Source: Arthrobacter silviterrae (GTDB taxonomy: Bacteria > Actinomycetota > Actinomycetes > Actinomycetales > Micrococcaceae). Taken from it: a DNA stretch of 64,000 nt. Shown one piece after another: positions 8,449 through 17,192 of this stretch. Under the pieces are notes generated by a model that was given only the letters and a program-made list of their open reading frames with translations, made no database searches and was not told the DNA's origin. The position numbers and the translations under genes were made by a program. The stretch lies in the NCBI RefSeq assembly GCF_011045165.1, contig NZ_JAAKZI010000009.1, forward strand, positions 1 to 64,000. Direction: 5' to 3'. Every line of letters begins with the position of its first letter. Position 1 is the first letter of the stretch.

Positions 8449-9480
8449 ATGGTTACGACTCCAGTGACTGACACGTTGAAGCGGCCGTTGCGTGACCTGC
8501 GGATTTCCGTCACCGACCGTTGCAACTTCCGCTGCGTCTATTGCATGCCGAAAGAGGTTTTTGGCCGCGACTTCGCCTTCATGCCCAAGGACCAGCTGCT
8601 CACCTTCGAGGAAATCACCCGCCTGGCCCGGATTGCCATGGACCACGGCGTGCGCAAGATCCGGCTCACGGGCGGCGAACCGCTGCTGCGCAAGGGCATC
8701 GAGGACCTGGTGGCCATGCTCGCCGCACTGCGCACCCCGGAGGGCGAACCGCCGGACTTGGCCATGACCACCAACGGTTCGGCCCTGGCCCAGAAAGCAC
8801 AAGCCCTCAAGGCTGCCGGGCTGGACCGGGTCACCGTTTCCCTGGATTCCCTGGACGACTCCGTATTCCAGGCCATGAATGATGTGGCCTATCCCGTGGC
8901 GAAGGTGCTGCACGCGCTGGACGCCGCCGAGGAGGCCGGGCTGGGGCCGGTCAAGGTCAACATGGTGGTCAAGCGCGGACTCAACGACCACAGCATTGTG
9001 GACATGGCCCGGCACTTTCGCGGCACGCCGTTCATCCTGCGCTTCATTGAGTACATGGACGTGGGCTCCTCCAACGGCTGGAAGATGGACCAGGTGGTGC
9101 CCTCCGCCGAAATCATGGAGCGCATCAACAAGGTGTTCCCCGTGGAGCCGCTGGAGGCCAATTACCGCGGGGAAACGTCCCAGCGGTGGCGCTATGTGGA
9201 CGGCCAAGGGGAAATTGGCGCCATCTCCAGCGTGACCCGCGCCTTCTGCAGCGGGTGCACGCGCGCCCGGCTCTCCGCTGACGGGAAGCTGTTCACCTGC
9301 CTGTTCGCCACGGCCGGTACCGACCTCCGGGAGCTGCTGCGCGGCGGCGCCACCGATCAGGAACTGGCCAATGCGCTCGCAGCCCTGTGGGGCGCCCGCA
9401 CGGACAGGTACTCGGAGCTGCGCAGCGCCAATACGCCCGGGCTGCGCAAAAAGATAGAGATGAGCTACATCGGCGGCTGA
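8449..9480 (+). CDS. moaA: GTP 3',8-cyclase MoaA
   Basis: A 343-residue radical SAM enzyme that makes (8S)-3',8-cyclo-7,8-dihydro-GTP, the first step of molybdenum cofactor synthesis. The N-terminal cluster motif is CNFRCVYC (Cys25, Cys29, Cys32), followed by GGEPLLR for SAM. The C-terminal second 4Fe-4S site is FCSGC...FTC, and the protein ends with the conserved GG dipeptide (SYIGG) needed for catalysis. AGAAGG precedes the ATG. It fits with the molybdopterin oxidoreductase at 11303, although the rest of the cofactor pathway is not in this window. A GCGTTG/CAACGC inverted repeat at 8312-8329 lies in the divergent upstream region. Confidence 0.95.
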   Translation: MVTTPVTDTLKRPLRDLRISVTDRCNFRCVYCMPKEVFGRDFAFMPKDQLLTFEEITRLARIAMDHGVRKIRLTGGEPLLRKGIEDLVAMLAALRTPEGEPPDLAMTTNGSALAQKAQALKAAGLDRVTVSLDSLDDSVFQAMNDVAYPVAKVLHALDAAEEAGLGPVKVNMVVKRGLNDHSIVDMARHFRGTPFILRFIEYMDVGSSNGWKMDQVVPSAEIMERINKVFPVEPLEANYRGETSQRWRYVDGQGEIGAISSVTRAFCSGCTRARLSADGKLFTCLFATAGTDLRELLRGGATDQELANALAALWGARTDRYSELRSANTPGLRKKIEMSYIGG

Positions 9481-9648
9481 CCTCCGCGCGTGAACAACCC
9501 GCATAAACAACCCGCATGAACATTGCGTCACATTAACCCCGGCACGCTGGCGAAGCACGCTGCCATGGGTCTACTGTTGCCACGGACGATTTAACAGAAT
9601 TGACAACGGGGTGCGCGGCCCCACAAGCCGGGCGGAATTGAGTGAACC

Positions 9649-11163
9649 GTGACCATGGCAACCACAGGCATGGCAAGGGCCTTCCTCGCCGCCGCAGACA
9701 CCGCAAACTCGCCCTGGACCGGCCACGACACCCAGGTCCTGGTGGTCGCCGCCGTCGGCATCGCCATCGTGGTGCTCCTGATCGTCTGGCTCAAGATGCA
9801 CGCCTTCCTGGCCTTGACCATCGGCGCCCTGTTCGTGGGCATTGGCTCCGGCATCGCGCTGAACAAGGTCACCGGCTCCTTTGAAACCGGCGTGGGCGGC
9901 GTGCTCGGCTACGTCGGCATCCTCATCGCCCTCGGCGCCATGCTGGGCAAGCTCCTGGCGGATTCCGGCGGCGCCGACAAGGTGGTGGAGACGCTGCTGC
10001 GCGGCCGGCCCGCCACCCTCCCGTGGAAAATGGCCCTCATCGCCGGCATCATCGGCATCCCGATGTTCTTTGAAATCGGCCTGGTCCTGCTGATCCCCGT
10101 GGTCATGCTGGCCGTGCGCCGCACCAACGGCCCCGCCATGCGCCTGGGCATCCCGGCCCTCGCCGGCCTGTCAGTGCTGCACGGCTTCATCCCGCCGCAC
10201 CCCGGCCCGCTCGCCGCCATCGGCATCCTGAACGCCAACGTCGGCGTCACCCTGGCCCTGGGCCTCATCGTTGCCATTCCCACAGTCATCGTGGCCGGCC
10301 CGCTCTTCAGCATCCTGGCCGCCCGCATGGTCCCCATCGGTGCCGCCGGTGCCGCGCTCGCCGTCACAGGAGGCACGACGGCGGCCGCCTCACCCGCCGC
10401 TGTGGGACGCTCCGGCGGCGGTTCCGCAAAGGGCAAAAAGGCCAACGCCCCGGCAGGCACGGGCGAAACCCGCGCCCAGGATCCCGACGCAACCGGCACG
10501 CCGTCGTTCGCCATCACCCTGGTCACCCTCTTGTCCCCCCTGGTCCTCATGCTCATCAAGGCCGCTGCGGACGTCTGGATGGCCAAGGGCAACCCGTTCC
10601 ACCCCCTCCTGGATTTCATTGGCGACCCGGTGGTTGCCCTGACGGTGGCCGTGCTGCTGGCCATGGTCACGTTCGGCACCGGCGTGGGCTTCTCCGCCAA
10701 TGTGCTGACGAAGAAGATCGGCCAGAGCCTGCTCCCCATCGTCGGCGTGATGCTGATTGTGGGCGCCGGCGGCGGCTTCAAGCAGGTCCTGGTGGACGGC
10801 GGAACCGGCATTGCCATTGCCAAGATCGCCGTTGCCGCCAGCCTCTCGGTGCTGCTGCTGGGCTGGATCGTGGCCGTACTGATCCGCCTGGCCACCGGCT
10901 CCGCCACCGTGGCAACCGTGACGGCCGCGGGCATCATCGCCCCGCTGGCCGGCGGCCTGGACCCCGTGCACCTGTCCCTGGTGGTGCTGGCCGTGGGCGC
11001 CGGATCGCTGTTCTTCTCCCACGTGAACGACGCCGGCTTCTGGCTGGTCAAGGAATACTTTGGCCTGACCGTGGGCCAGACCATCAAGACCTGGTCCGTC
11101 ATGGAAACCATCATTTCGGTCATGGGCCTGCTGCTGACCTGGCTTTTGTTCGCCATCTTGTAG
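9649..11163 (+). CDS. Gluconate:H+ symporter, GntP family
   Basis: A 504-residue permease of the Gnt family with about 12-14 membrane segments. Typical Gnt features include HAFLALTIGALFVGIGSG near the start, the HGFIPPHPGPLAA loop in the first half, and a C-terminal FFSHVNDAGFWLVKEYFG motif. A hydrophilic Ala/Gly/Lys-rich insertion (residues about 240-285) divides the halves. Likely substrate: gluconate or a related sugar acid. The GTG at 9649 is accepted with caution; an ATG two codons later (9655) is equally possible, as neither has a strong ribosome site. The preceding 168 nt contain a doubled ACAACCCGCAT and a TTGACA-like hexamer. No gluconate kinase is adjacent. Confidence 0.9.
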   Translation: MTMATTGMARAFLAAADTANSPWTGHDTQVLVVAAVGIAIVVLLIVWLKMHAFLALTIGALFVGIGSGIALNKVTGSFETGVGGVLGYVGILIALGAMLGKLLADSGGADKVVETLLRGRPATLPWKMALIAGIIGIPMFFEIGLVLLIPVVMLAVRRTNGPAMRLGIPALAGLSVLHGFIPPHPGPLAAIGILNANVGVTLALGLIVAIPTVIVAGPLFSILAARMVPIGAAGAALAVTGGTTAAASPAAVGRSGGGSAKGKKANAPAGTGETRAQDPDATGTPSFAITLVTLLSPLVLMLIKAAADVWMAKGNPFHPLLDFIGDPVVALTVAVLLAMVTFGTGVGFSANVLTKKIGQSLLPIVGVMLIVGAGGGFKQVLVDGGTGIAIAKIAVAASLSVLLLGWIVAVLIRLATGSATVATVTAAGIIAPLAGGLDPVHLSLVVLAVGAGSLFFSHVNDAGFWLVKEYFGLTVGQTIKTWSVMETIISVMGLLLTWLLFAIL

Positions 11164-11302
11164 CAAGGCGGCCGCCCCCGCTGGCGTGCAGGGGGGACAT
11201 CCCATGTGAGCTGCGTCACCATGGATTCCCGTTGCCTTTGTCGTGGGGCGGTGATAGACCGGAATGGAAAGCTCATTCTTCCTACAGAAGGTTGTGTTTG
11301 CC

Positions 11303-13612
11303 ATGGGCAGCAAGCCCCCAGTCCAGGATGATTCCGACGCCGACATTGAGGTCAGCCGGCCGGCCCGGGCGGCGGCCGGGCTGCATGGCATTACCGAATC
11401 CGTGCCTCAGGCTCTTGCGGCCATGGGACCCGTGCGCACCCTGAAGACGCTCCGGGCAATGAACCAGAAGGACGGCTTCGACTGCATGAGCTGTGCCTGG
11501 CCGGATCCGCCGGACCGCAAGCTGGCCGAGTTCTGCGAGAACGGCGCGAAGGCCGTCACCTGGGAGGCCGGGCTGCTGACAGTGCCGAAGGATTTCTGGG
11601 CAGCCAATTCGGTGTCGTCCCTGCGCAGCCGCAGCGAGTACTGGCTGGGCCAGCAGGGCCGGCTGGTTGACCCGGTGTACAAGCCGGCCGGTGCGGACCA
11701 CTACCAGCCCATCAGCTGGGACAATGCGTTCCGCATAGTGGCACGGGAACTCAACGCCCTCGATTCCCCCAACGAGGCCGCCTTCTACACCAGCGGGCGC
11801 ACCAGCAACGAGACAGCCTTCCAGTACCAACTCTTTGCCCGAGCTTTCGGCACCAACAACCTGCCGGACTGCTCCAACATGTGCCACGAGTCCACCGGCC
11901 TGGCCATGGGGGAGACCATCGGGGTGGGCAAGAGCGCCATCGCTTATGAAGACTTTGCCAAGTCGGACCTGATCATCATCATGGGCCAGAACCCCGGCAC
12001 CTGCCATCCGCGCATGCTGACGGCGCTGGAGGAGGCCAAGGAGGCCGGGGCCGAAATTGTGGCCGTCAACCCGCTGCCCGAGGCCGGGCTCATCAACTTC
12101 CGGAACCCGCAAAAGCCGCGCGGCCTGGTGGGCAAGGGCACCGACCTGGCCGACCAGTTCCTGCAAATCAGGCTGGCTGGCGACATGGCACTCATGCAGG
12201 CCGTGGCCAAGCGGGTCTTTGCCGCCGAGGACGCCGCCCCCGGCGCCGTGCTGGACCACGCCTTCCTGGAAAGCAGCTGCCAGGGCCTGGAAGAGTACCG
12301 GGCGCACATTGACCAGCTGGACGACGCCGCCGTGCTGGAAGCCACCGGCCTGACGACGGCGGAAATCGACGAGCTCGCCGCCCGGTATCTGAAGGCGGAC
12401 AAGGTCATCATCACCTGGGCCATGGGCCTGACCCAGCACAAGCGGGCCGTCCCCACCATCAAGGAAATCATCAACCTGCTCCTGCTGCGTGGAAACATCG
12501 GCAAGCCCGGCGCCGGGCCCTCACCCATCCGCGGGCACAGCAACGTCCAGGGGGACAGGACCATGGGCATCTGGGAGCAAATGCCGCCGTCGTTCCTGGA
12601 CGCCCTGGGCAAGGAATTCAACTTCGAGCCTCCGCGGGAAAACGGGGTGGACGCCGTCCAGAGCATCCGCGCCATGCGCGACGGCAAGCTCAAGGTGCTC
12701 TTCGCCATGGGCGGGAACCTGGTGGGAGCCATCTCCGACACCGCCGTGGCCGAGGCTGCGCTGCAAAAGACAAGGCTGTCGGTGCAGGTCTCCACCAAGC
12801 TGAACCGATCTCACGCGTTCACGGGCGATCAGGCCCTGATCCTGCCCACCATGGGACGCACCGAAATTGACCGTCAGGCCGCTGGCGAGCAGTTCGTCAC
12901 CGTCGAGGACACGGTGTGTGCCGTGCACGCCTCCTCCGGGAAGGTGGAACCGGTGGGGGAGAACCTACTGTCCGAGATGGCGATTGTCAGCCGCCTGGCC
13001 CGGGCCGTCCTGGGCAATGACCACCCCATCGACTGGGCCGGCTTCGAGGCCGACTACGACACCATCCGCGAGCACATCGGCCACGTCTGCAAGGGTTGCG
13101 AGGACTACAACGCCAAGGTCCGCCGCCCGGGCGGCTTCGTGCTGCCCCACCCGCCGCGCGACAGCCGCACCTTCCCCACACCGTCCGGCAAGGCCGTGTT
13201 CACAGTCAGCGCCCTGGAGACGGTTGAGGTGCCCGCGGGCCGGCTGCTGCTGCAGACCGTGCGCGCCCACGACCAGTTCAACACCACCATGTACAGCCTC
13301 AATGACAGGTACCGCGGGGTGAAGAAGGGCCGGCACGTGCTGTTCGTGAACCCGGAGGACCTGGCCGGGCTGGGCATCGCGGACGGCAGCTATGTGGACA
13401 TCCACAGCGAATCCGCCGACGGCGTCGACAGGGTGCTGCGCCAGCAGCGGATCATCAGCTACCCCACGGCGCGCGGCTGCGTGGCCGCCTACTTCCCCGA
13501 AGCAAATGTGCTTGTCTCCCTGGATGAAACAGCGGAAGGCTCAAACACCCCGGTGTCCAAGTCCGTCGTCGTCCGGCTGGAAAAGGCTGCGGCCCCGGCC
13601 TACGCCAACTAG
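11303..13612 (+). CDS. YdeP/FdhF-like molybdopterin oxidoreductase
   Basis: A large molybdenum enzyme of the formate dehydrogenase alpha-subunit superfamily, about 769 residues from the ATG at 11303 (AGAAGG 11 nt upstream; an ATG at 11264 adds 13 residues and is less well supported). The N-terminal cluster region has CMSC and a later Cys (AEFCENG), the reduced cluster ligand set of YdeP-like proteins. The Mo ligand position is Cys, in NNLPDCSNMCHEST, not selenocysteine. MGQNPGTCHPRM and the C-terminal NDRYRG and TARGCVAAYFPE stretches match molybdopterin-dinucleotide binding. YdeP homologues are linked to acid resistance, but the substrate is unproven. No electron-transfer subunit or fdhD adjoins it. 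Confidence 0.9.
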   Translation: MGSKPPVQDDSDADIEVSRPARAAAGLHGITESVPQALAAMGPVRTLKTLRAMNQKDGFDCMSCAWPDPPDRKLAEFCENGAKAVTWEAGLLTVPKDFWAANSVSSLRSRSEYWLGQQGRLVDPVYKPAGADHYQPISWDNAFRIVARELNALDSPNEAAFYTSGRTSNETAFQYQLFARAFGTNNLPDCSNMCHESTGLAMGETIGVGKSAIAYEDFAKSDLIIIMGQNPGTCHPRMLTALEEAKEAGAEIVAVNPLPEAGLINFRNPQKPRGLVGKGTDLADQFLQIRLAGDMALMQAVAKRVFAAEDAAPGAVLDHAFLESSCQGLEEYRAHIDQLDDAAVLEATGLTTAEIDELAARYLKADKVIITWAMGLTQHKRAVPTIKEIINLLLLRGNIGKPGAGPSPIRGHSNVQGDRTMGIWEQMPPSFLDALGKEFNFEPPRENGVDAVQSIRAMRDGKLKVLFAMGGNLVGAISDTAVAEAALQKTRLSVQVSTKLNRSHAFTGDQALILPTMGRTEIDRQAAGEQFVTVEDTVCAVHASSGKVEPVGENLLSEMAIVSRLARAVLGNDHPIDWAGFEADYDTIREHIGHVCKGCEDYNAKVRRPGGFVLPHPPRDSRTFPTPSGKAVFTVSALETVEVPAGRLLLQTVRAHDQFNTTMYSLNDRYRGVKKGRHVLFVNPEDLAGLGIADGSYVDIHSESADGVDRVLRQQRIISYPTARGCVAAYFPEANVLVSLDETAEGSNTPVSKSVVVRLEKAAAPAYAN

Positions 13613-13701
13613 GGATTGCGCCTTGCGGAAATAAGGAAGTGCATGCCTATGAACCTGCCTGAATTGTCAACAACTTTTCACTAAGGCAAAGGAGTAGGGC
13701 A

Positions 13702-14286
13702 ATGAACTTGATCTTTGCGTCCTCGGCATATGCACCGCTTGCATTGGGCTTTTTCGGTTTGGGAACCGGGTATTTGATCTATGGTCCCGAGGAATTGTTC
13801 CACTGGCCCAAGCGCAATGAGTCCGTGGACAAGTCGACCGGCGTGTGGGGCATCTGGCTCCCCGGCTTCTGCCAGCTGGTGACGGGCATCATCCTGTTCG
13901 TGGGCATGACCTGGTTCCAGGTGTTCAAGGACGCGCCGCTGTATATGGCTGCGCTGGCGTTCTCCGCGTACGGGATCCACTGGTTCGCATTGGGCTACAA
14001 CCGGTGGCAGGGCGTGGACCCGCGCACCAACGCCGGGATGTCCGTGGCGTACACCATCCTGTCGGTGCTCGGCATTGTCGTGTTCTTCGCGGCCGGCGAC
14101 TGGCCCGTGGGACTGCTGTTTGTGGGCCTGACGCTCATCTACATCAGCGACTTCTTCCACACCATCGGGCAGGCGTGGGGCGAACGTTCGCTGGGGCTGT
14201 GGCACCTGGTCACGGGCCTCTGGCTGATGTACCTGACGTTTGCCACGGGGCTGAACTTCTCCCTGGGGATGACACTGCCGCTGTAG
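13702..14286 (+). CDS. Acetate/succinate-type transporter, GPR1/FUN34/YaaH family
   Basis: A 194-residue membrane protein with six predicted segments. It starts APLALGFFGLGTGYL, analogous to the NPAPLGLxGF signature of YaaH/SatP. It has GIWLPGFCQLVTGI where the family has a G-x-x-Q-x-x-x-G segment, and AFSAYGIHWFALG matching the F-x-S-Y-G-x-F-W motif. These features support an acetate-uptake carrier or channel, but the match is by eye and AmiS/UreI-type amide channels are an alternative. AAGGAGTAGGG gives a strong ribosome site. The next gene starts 9 nt after its stop, so it is probably co-transcribed with the acyl-CoA dehydrogenase. Confidence 0.65.
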   Translation: MNLIFASSAYAPLALGFFGLGTGYLIYGPEELFHWPKRNESVDKSTGVWGIWLPGFCQLVTGIILFVGMTWFQVFKDAPLYMAALAFSAYGIHWFALGYNRWQGVDPRTNAGMSVAYTILSVLGIVVFFAAGDWPVGLLFVGLTLIYISDFFHTIGQAWGERSLGLWHLVTGLWLMYLTFATGLNFSLGMTLPL

Positions 14287-14295
14287 CCTGTTGCC

Positions 14296-15981
14296 ATGAC
14301 CGCCAACGACGCCGGCACTGCCGCCGCACCCCCAGCCCCTCCCGCCGCACGCGCCAGCTATCCCACCCACCAGGTGTTCAACCAGCCGCCGCCGCGGGTC
14401 GATGTCAACGAGTTCACCGCGAATGTCCCCTTGGCCGAATACCTCTCCACGCTTGGCGGGGCCGGCGCGGAGGCGGCGGAAGGGCTGGAGGTGCTGGGCG
14501 CCGTGGTTGGTTCTGCGCAGTTCCAGGAGGACGCGCGGCTGGCCCAACGCAACCCGCCCGTGCTCCACACCCACAGCAGGTACGGGCAGCGGATTGACGA
14601 GGTGGAGTACCACCCTGCCTACCACCGGATCATTGGCCAGGCAGTGGCGGCGGGGGCGCACACTTCCGCGTGGGCCGCTCCCGGGGCGGGCGCGAACGCG
14701 CGGCGGGCCGCAGCGTTCATGCTGTTCGCGCAGGTGGAACCGGGCCATGCGTGCCCCATTTCCATGTCGCACGCGGCGGTGGAATCCCTGCAGCTGGCCC
14801 CGGAGCTGGCGGGGGAGTGGCTGCCGCGGCTGTTCTCGCGCGAATATTCGCCCGAACTTGCCGAGGGCAAGCCGGGTGCCCTGTTCGGCATGGCGATGAC
14901 GGAAAAACAGGGCGGCTCCGATGTCCGCGCAAACACCACGCGCGCCGAACCGTTTGACGACCATTTCCTGCTGGCCGGCCACAAGTGGTTTTGTTCGGCG
15001 CCCATGTCCGACGCCTTCCTGGTCCTGGCGCAGGAGGACGCGGGGCTGGGGTGTTTCCTAGTCCCGCGGGTGCTGCCGGGCGGGGAGCGCAACCCGTTTT
15101 TGCTCCAGCGGCTCAAGGACAAGGCCGGCAATCGCTCCAATGCCTCCTCCGAGGTGGAGTTCGCCAACACGCACGGCTGGCGGATCGGCGAGCCCGGCCG
15201 CGGTGTGCGGGCCATCATTGGCATGGTGGGCCGGACCCGGCTGGACTGCGTGCTGGGCACGGCTGCCGGGATGCGCCAGTCGGTGGCGGAGGCCGTGTGG
15301 CATGCCCGGCACCGGAGGGCCTTTGGGGCACGGCTGGTGGACCAGCCGGCCATGGCCAACGTGCTGGCCGACCTGGCCCTGGAGGCCGAGGCTGCCGCAA
15401 TTGTGGGCATGCGCCTGGCCCGTTCCTTTGACGACGACGCCGGCACCTCCGAGAGTGCCTTCCGCCGCCTTGCGGTGGCCGTCACCAAGTATTGGGTGTG
15501 CAAGCGCGGGCCCAACCACGCCTACGAGGCCATGGAATGCCTGGGCGGCAACGGCTACATAGAGGACTTCCCGCTGGCCATGCGCTACCGGGAACAGCCT
15601 GTCATGGCCATCTGGGAGGGCACCGGGAACGTCATTGCCCTGGATGTGCTGCGGGCCATGGCGGTTGAGCTGGAGTCCGTGGATGCGTTTTTTGCCGAGT
15701 TGCGGCTGGCGTCCGGGACCCACGCCATCCTTGACGACTTTGTCGCCGGGTTGAAGGAGGCTGTGTCGCCGGTCCGGCTTGCGCCGGCAGATTTTGCCGG
15801 CTCGGCTCGGGCGCTCGTGGAGAAGATGGCCCTGGCGTTGCAGGCATCGCTGCTGGTCCGGTATGCCCCGTCCGCCGTGGCGGATGCGTTTGTTGTCTCC
15901 CGGCTGGGACCTGGCCGCTCCTTCAACTACGGCACACTGCCGGACTCGGTGGACCTGGACGGCATATTGGCGCGGGCATAA
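14296..15981 (+). CDS. AidB-like acyl-CoA dehydrogenase
   Basis: A 561-residue flavoprotein of the acyl-CoA dehydrogenase superfamily with AidB-specific layout. It has the extended N-terminal region (HQVFNQPPP, then ...HPAYH), the FAD/substrate motif GMAMTEKQGGSDVRANTT, WFCSAPMSDAFLVLAQ, and the later ECLGGNGYIEDFP and WEGTGNVIALDVLRA stretches. The catalytic Glu of dehydrogenases corresponds to ExxxGGNG here. AidB in Escherichia coli is induced by alkylating agents and binds DNA. Homologues outside enteric bacteria may oxidise branched acyl-CoA, so the physiological role remains open. It is downstream of, and tightly spaced from, the acetate-type transporter. Confidence 0.9.
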   Translation: MTANDAGTAAAPPAPPAARASYPTHQVFNQPPPRVDVNEFTANVPLAEYLSTLGGAGAEAAEGLEVLGAVVGSAQFQEDARLAQRNPPVLHTHSRYGQRIDEVEYHPAYHRIIGQAVAAGAHTSAWAAPGAGANARRAAAFMLFAQVEPGHACPISMSHAAVESLQLAPELAGEWLPRLFSREYSPELAEGKPGALFGMAMTEKQGGSDVRANTTRAEPFDDHFLLAGHKWFCSAPMSDAFLVLAQEDAGLGCFLVPRVLPGGERNPFLLQRLKDKAGNRSNASSEVEFANTHGWRIGEPGRGVRAIIGMVGRTRLDCVLGTAAGMRQSVAEAVWHARHRRAFGARLVDQPAMANVLADLALEAEAAAIVGMRLARSFDDDAGTSESAFRRLAVAVTKYWVCKRGPNHAYEAMECLGGNGYIEDFPLAMRYREQPVMAIWEGTGNVIALDVLRAMAVELESVDAFFAELRLASGTHAILDDFVAGLKEAVSPVRLAPADFAGSARALVEKMALALQASLLVRYAPSAVADAFVVSRLGPGRSFNYGTLPDSVDLDGILARA

Positions 15982-16087
15982 GCGGTTCAGCCGGGCGGCA
16001 AGGTGGTTTCAATTAGTCGTTTGACAACCGTTTGACACCCCGAAATTGAAAAGAGCCTAGACTGGCCAAAAGCCAAGGGGAGGCGCC

Positions 16088-16408
16088 ATGACCTGGAAAC
16101 GAGTATTCATTGCCGCCGGGTTTGTTCTGGCACTTGTGGCCGTTGCGGTTTACGGCTACTTTGATCCGGCCGGGCTCCGCCGCACAACCACCGCCATCAT
16201 TGTGGTGTTCGCCCTGGCCGTGGTGTTCGGAGTGGCCCTGAGGCTGGTCAAGGCCAAGCGCGGCCGCAAGATCCGTTCGGCGCTGTCACCGCTTGCCGGC
16301 GCCGCAGAGGTGTACCAATCGCTCCTGCTGGGCCGGGACACCAACAGCCAAAGCATCGAAAAGGCGATCGCCCACGACGACACCGACAGGTACTCCAGCG
16401 GGCAGTGA
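16088..16408 (+). CDS. Small membrane protein, unknown
   Basis: A 106-residue protein with two membrane segments (about residues 6-26 and 36-56), then a basic stretch (KAKRGRKIR) and a soluble tail with SxEKAIAHDD. The topology suggests both ends inside. No family recognised. AAGGGGAGG is a strong ribosome site. Upstream, TTTGACA occurs twice (16020-16026, 16031-16037), followed by TAGACT at 16058-16063, a likely promoter although the 20-nt spacing from the second TTGACA is long. Confidence 0.65.
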   Translation: MTWKRVFIAAGFVLALVAVAVYGYFDPAGLRRTTTAIIVVFALAVVFGVALRLVKAKRGRKIRSALSPLAGAAEVYQSLLLGRDTNSQSIEKAIAHDDTDRYSSGQ

Positions 16409-16620
16409 GCCCGGCCGTGATCCGGCGGCCGTGGGCCGCAGCTCGGTGAGCCGGGCACCTGGGCGGGCAGCCGGCGTCGTGCCTTAACATTGTGTGAACG
16501 GAAAATGACACTTTGAGTCACGCATCACTCCTGCGGCACCCTAAAACCGCTAGATCCAGCGCATTTATTCCACCACTGTGACGAATGGGGCGGCAAGAGT
16601 GACGCACCTCTCAAAAATTA

Positions 16621-16649
16621 CTGGCATTGGCGCAATAGGTATGTATACT
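16621..16649 (+). promoter_or_regulatory. Promoter of the cold-shock gene
   Basis: CTGGCA (16621-16626), a 17-nt spacer and TATACT (16644-16649) make a good housekeeping promoter. Transcription would start near 16656, giving a leader of about 140 nt before the cold-shock gene. The region 16409-16620 otherwise holds only a GCCGGCGTCGTGCCTT motif (about 16470) and no gene. Confidence 0.55.
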
Positions 16650-16684
16650 TGGACGTAGTTGTAGTGTTGCGTTTTTTGTAGTTG

Positions 16685-16766
16685 AAGCGACGCCATCCTT
16701 CGGGACGACGTCGCTTTTCTGGAGAAGCGGACTTACACCGTAAAAACGGAGGCCCGAAGGTCGGGC
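16685..16766 (+). promoter_or_regulatory. Structured leader of the cold-shock mRNA
   Basis: AAGCGACG (16685-16692) pairs with CGTCGCTT (16709-16716). Nested inside is TCC-TTCG-GGA, a stable UUCG tetraloop hairpin, and T residues follow the outer stem. A second hairpin, GCCCGA/TCGGGC (16752-16766), sits 15 nt before the ribosome site AGAAGGAAAT. Long structured leaders control cold-shock mRNAs in other bacteria. The first hairpin could also work as an attenuator because of its T-rich end. Confidence 0.5.
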
Positions 16767-16798
16767 GGAATCTCCAACTTCAGAAGGAAATAGAAATA

Positions 16799-17002
16799 AT
16801 GGCAACAGGTACCGTCAAGTGGTTCAACGCTGAAAAGGGCTTCGGCTTCATCTCCCCCGATGACCAGAGCCAGGATGTTTTCGCGCACTACTCCGCGATC
16901 AACTCCTCCGGCTACCGCTCCCTCGAAGAGAACCAGAAGGTCTCTTTCGATGTTGAGCAGGGTCCGAAGGGTCCTCAGGCAGTCAACATCCAGGCCATCT
17001 AA
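16799..17002 (+). CDS. Cold-shock protein, CspA family
   Basis: A 67-residue single cold-shock domain. RNP1 is KGFGFISP and RNP2 is DVFAHYSAI; the protein begins [16 protein letters not shown], the classic CspA opening. It binds single-stranded RNA and DNA and prevents unwanted mRNA structure. The ATG at 16799 follows AGAAGGAAAT; the longer frame from 16682 would read through the leader hairpins and is rejected. A small GNRA hairpin (ATGCGG-GAAA-CCGCAT, 17016-17031) and a strong terminator follow. Regulation is likely partly post-transcriptional through the leader. Confidence 0.97.
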   Translation: MATGTVKWFNAEKGFGFISPDDQSQDVFAHYSAINSSGYRSLEENQKVSFDVEQGPKGPQAVNIQAI

Positions 17003-17058
17003 TTTCAAAGTAACCATGCGGGAAACCGCATAACCACTTTGGTCTTAACAGGCTGGAG

Positions 17059-17097
17059 CGAATAGGGTTCGGGCGTGTCCCGGCCCTATTCGTTTTT
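17059..17097 (+). terminator. Strong intrinsic terminator after csp
   Basis: CGAATAGGG (17059-17067) pairs with CCCTATTCG (17084-17092), extended inward by CGGG/CCCG, and is followed by TTTTT. This is a textbook rho-independent terminator. Confidence 0.9.
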
Positions 17098-17192
17098 AAC
17101 TTCCCTTTCGCGGACCGTTTGCGCACCGATTGCGGGCCCTTACCGGCGCTTCTCAAGGCCACCCCGGGTTCCGTGTGGCACCATGGAAGACG

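Noticed and set aside
11303-13612. Selenocysteine formate dehydrogenase
   Set aside because: The frame has Cys at the Mo ligand position and no in-frame TGA.
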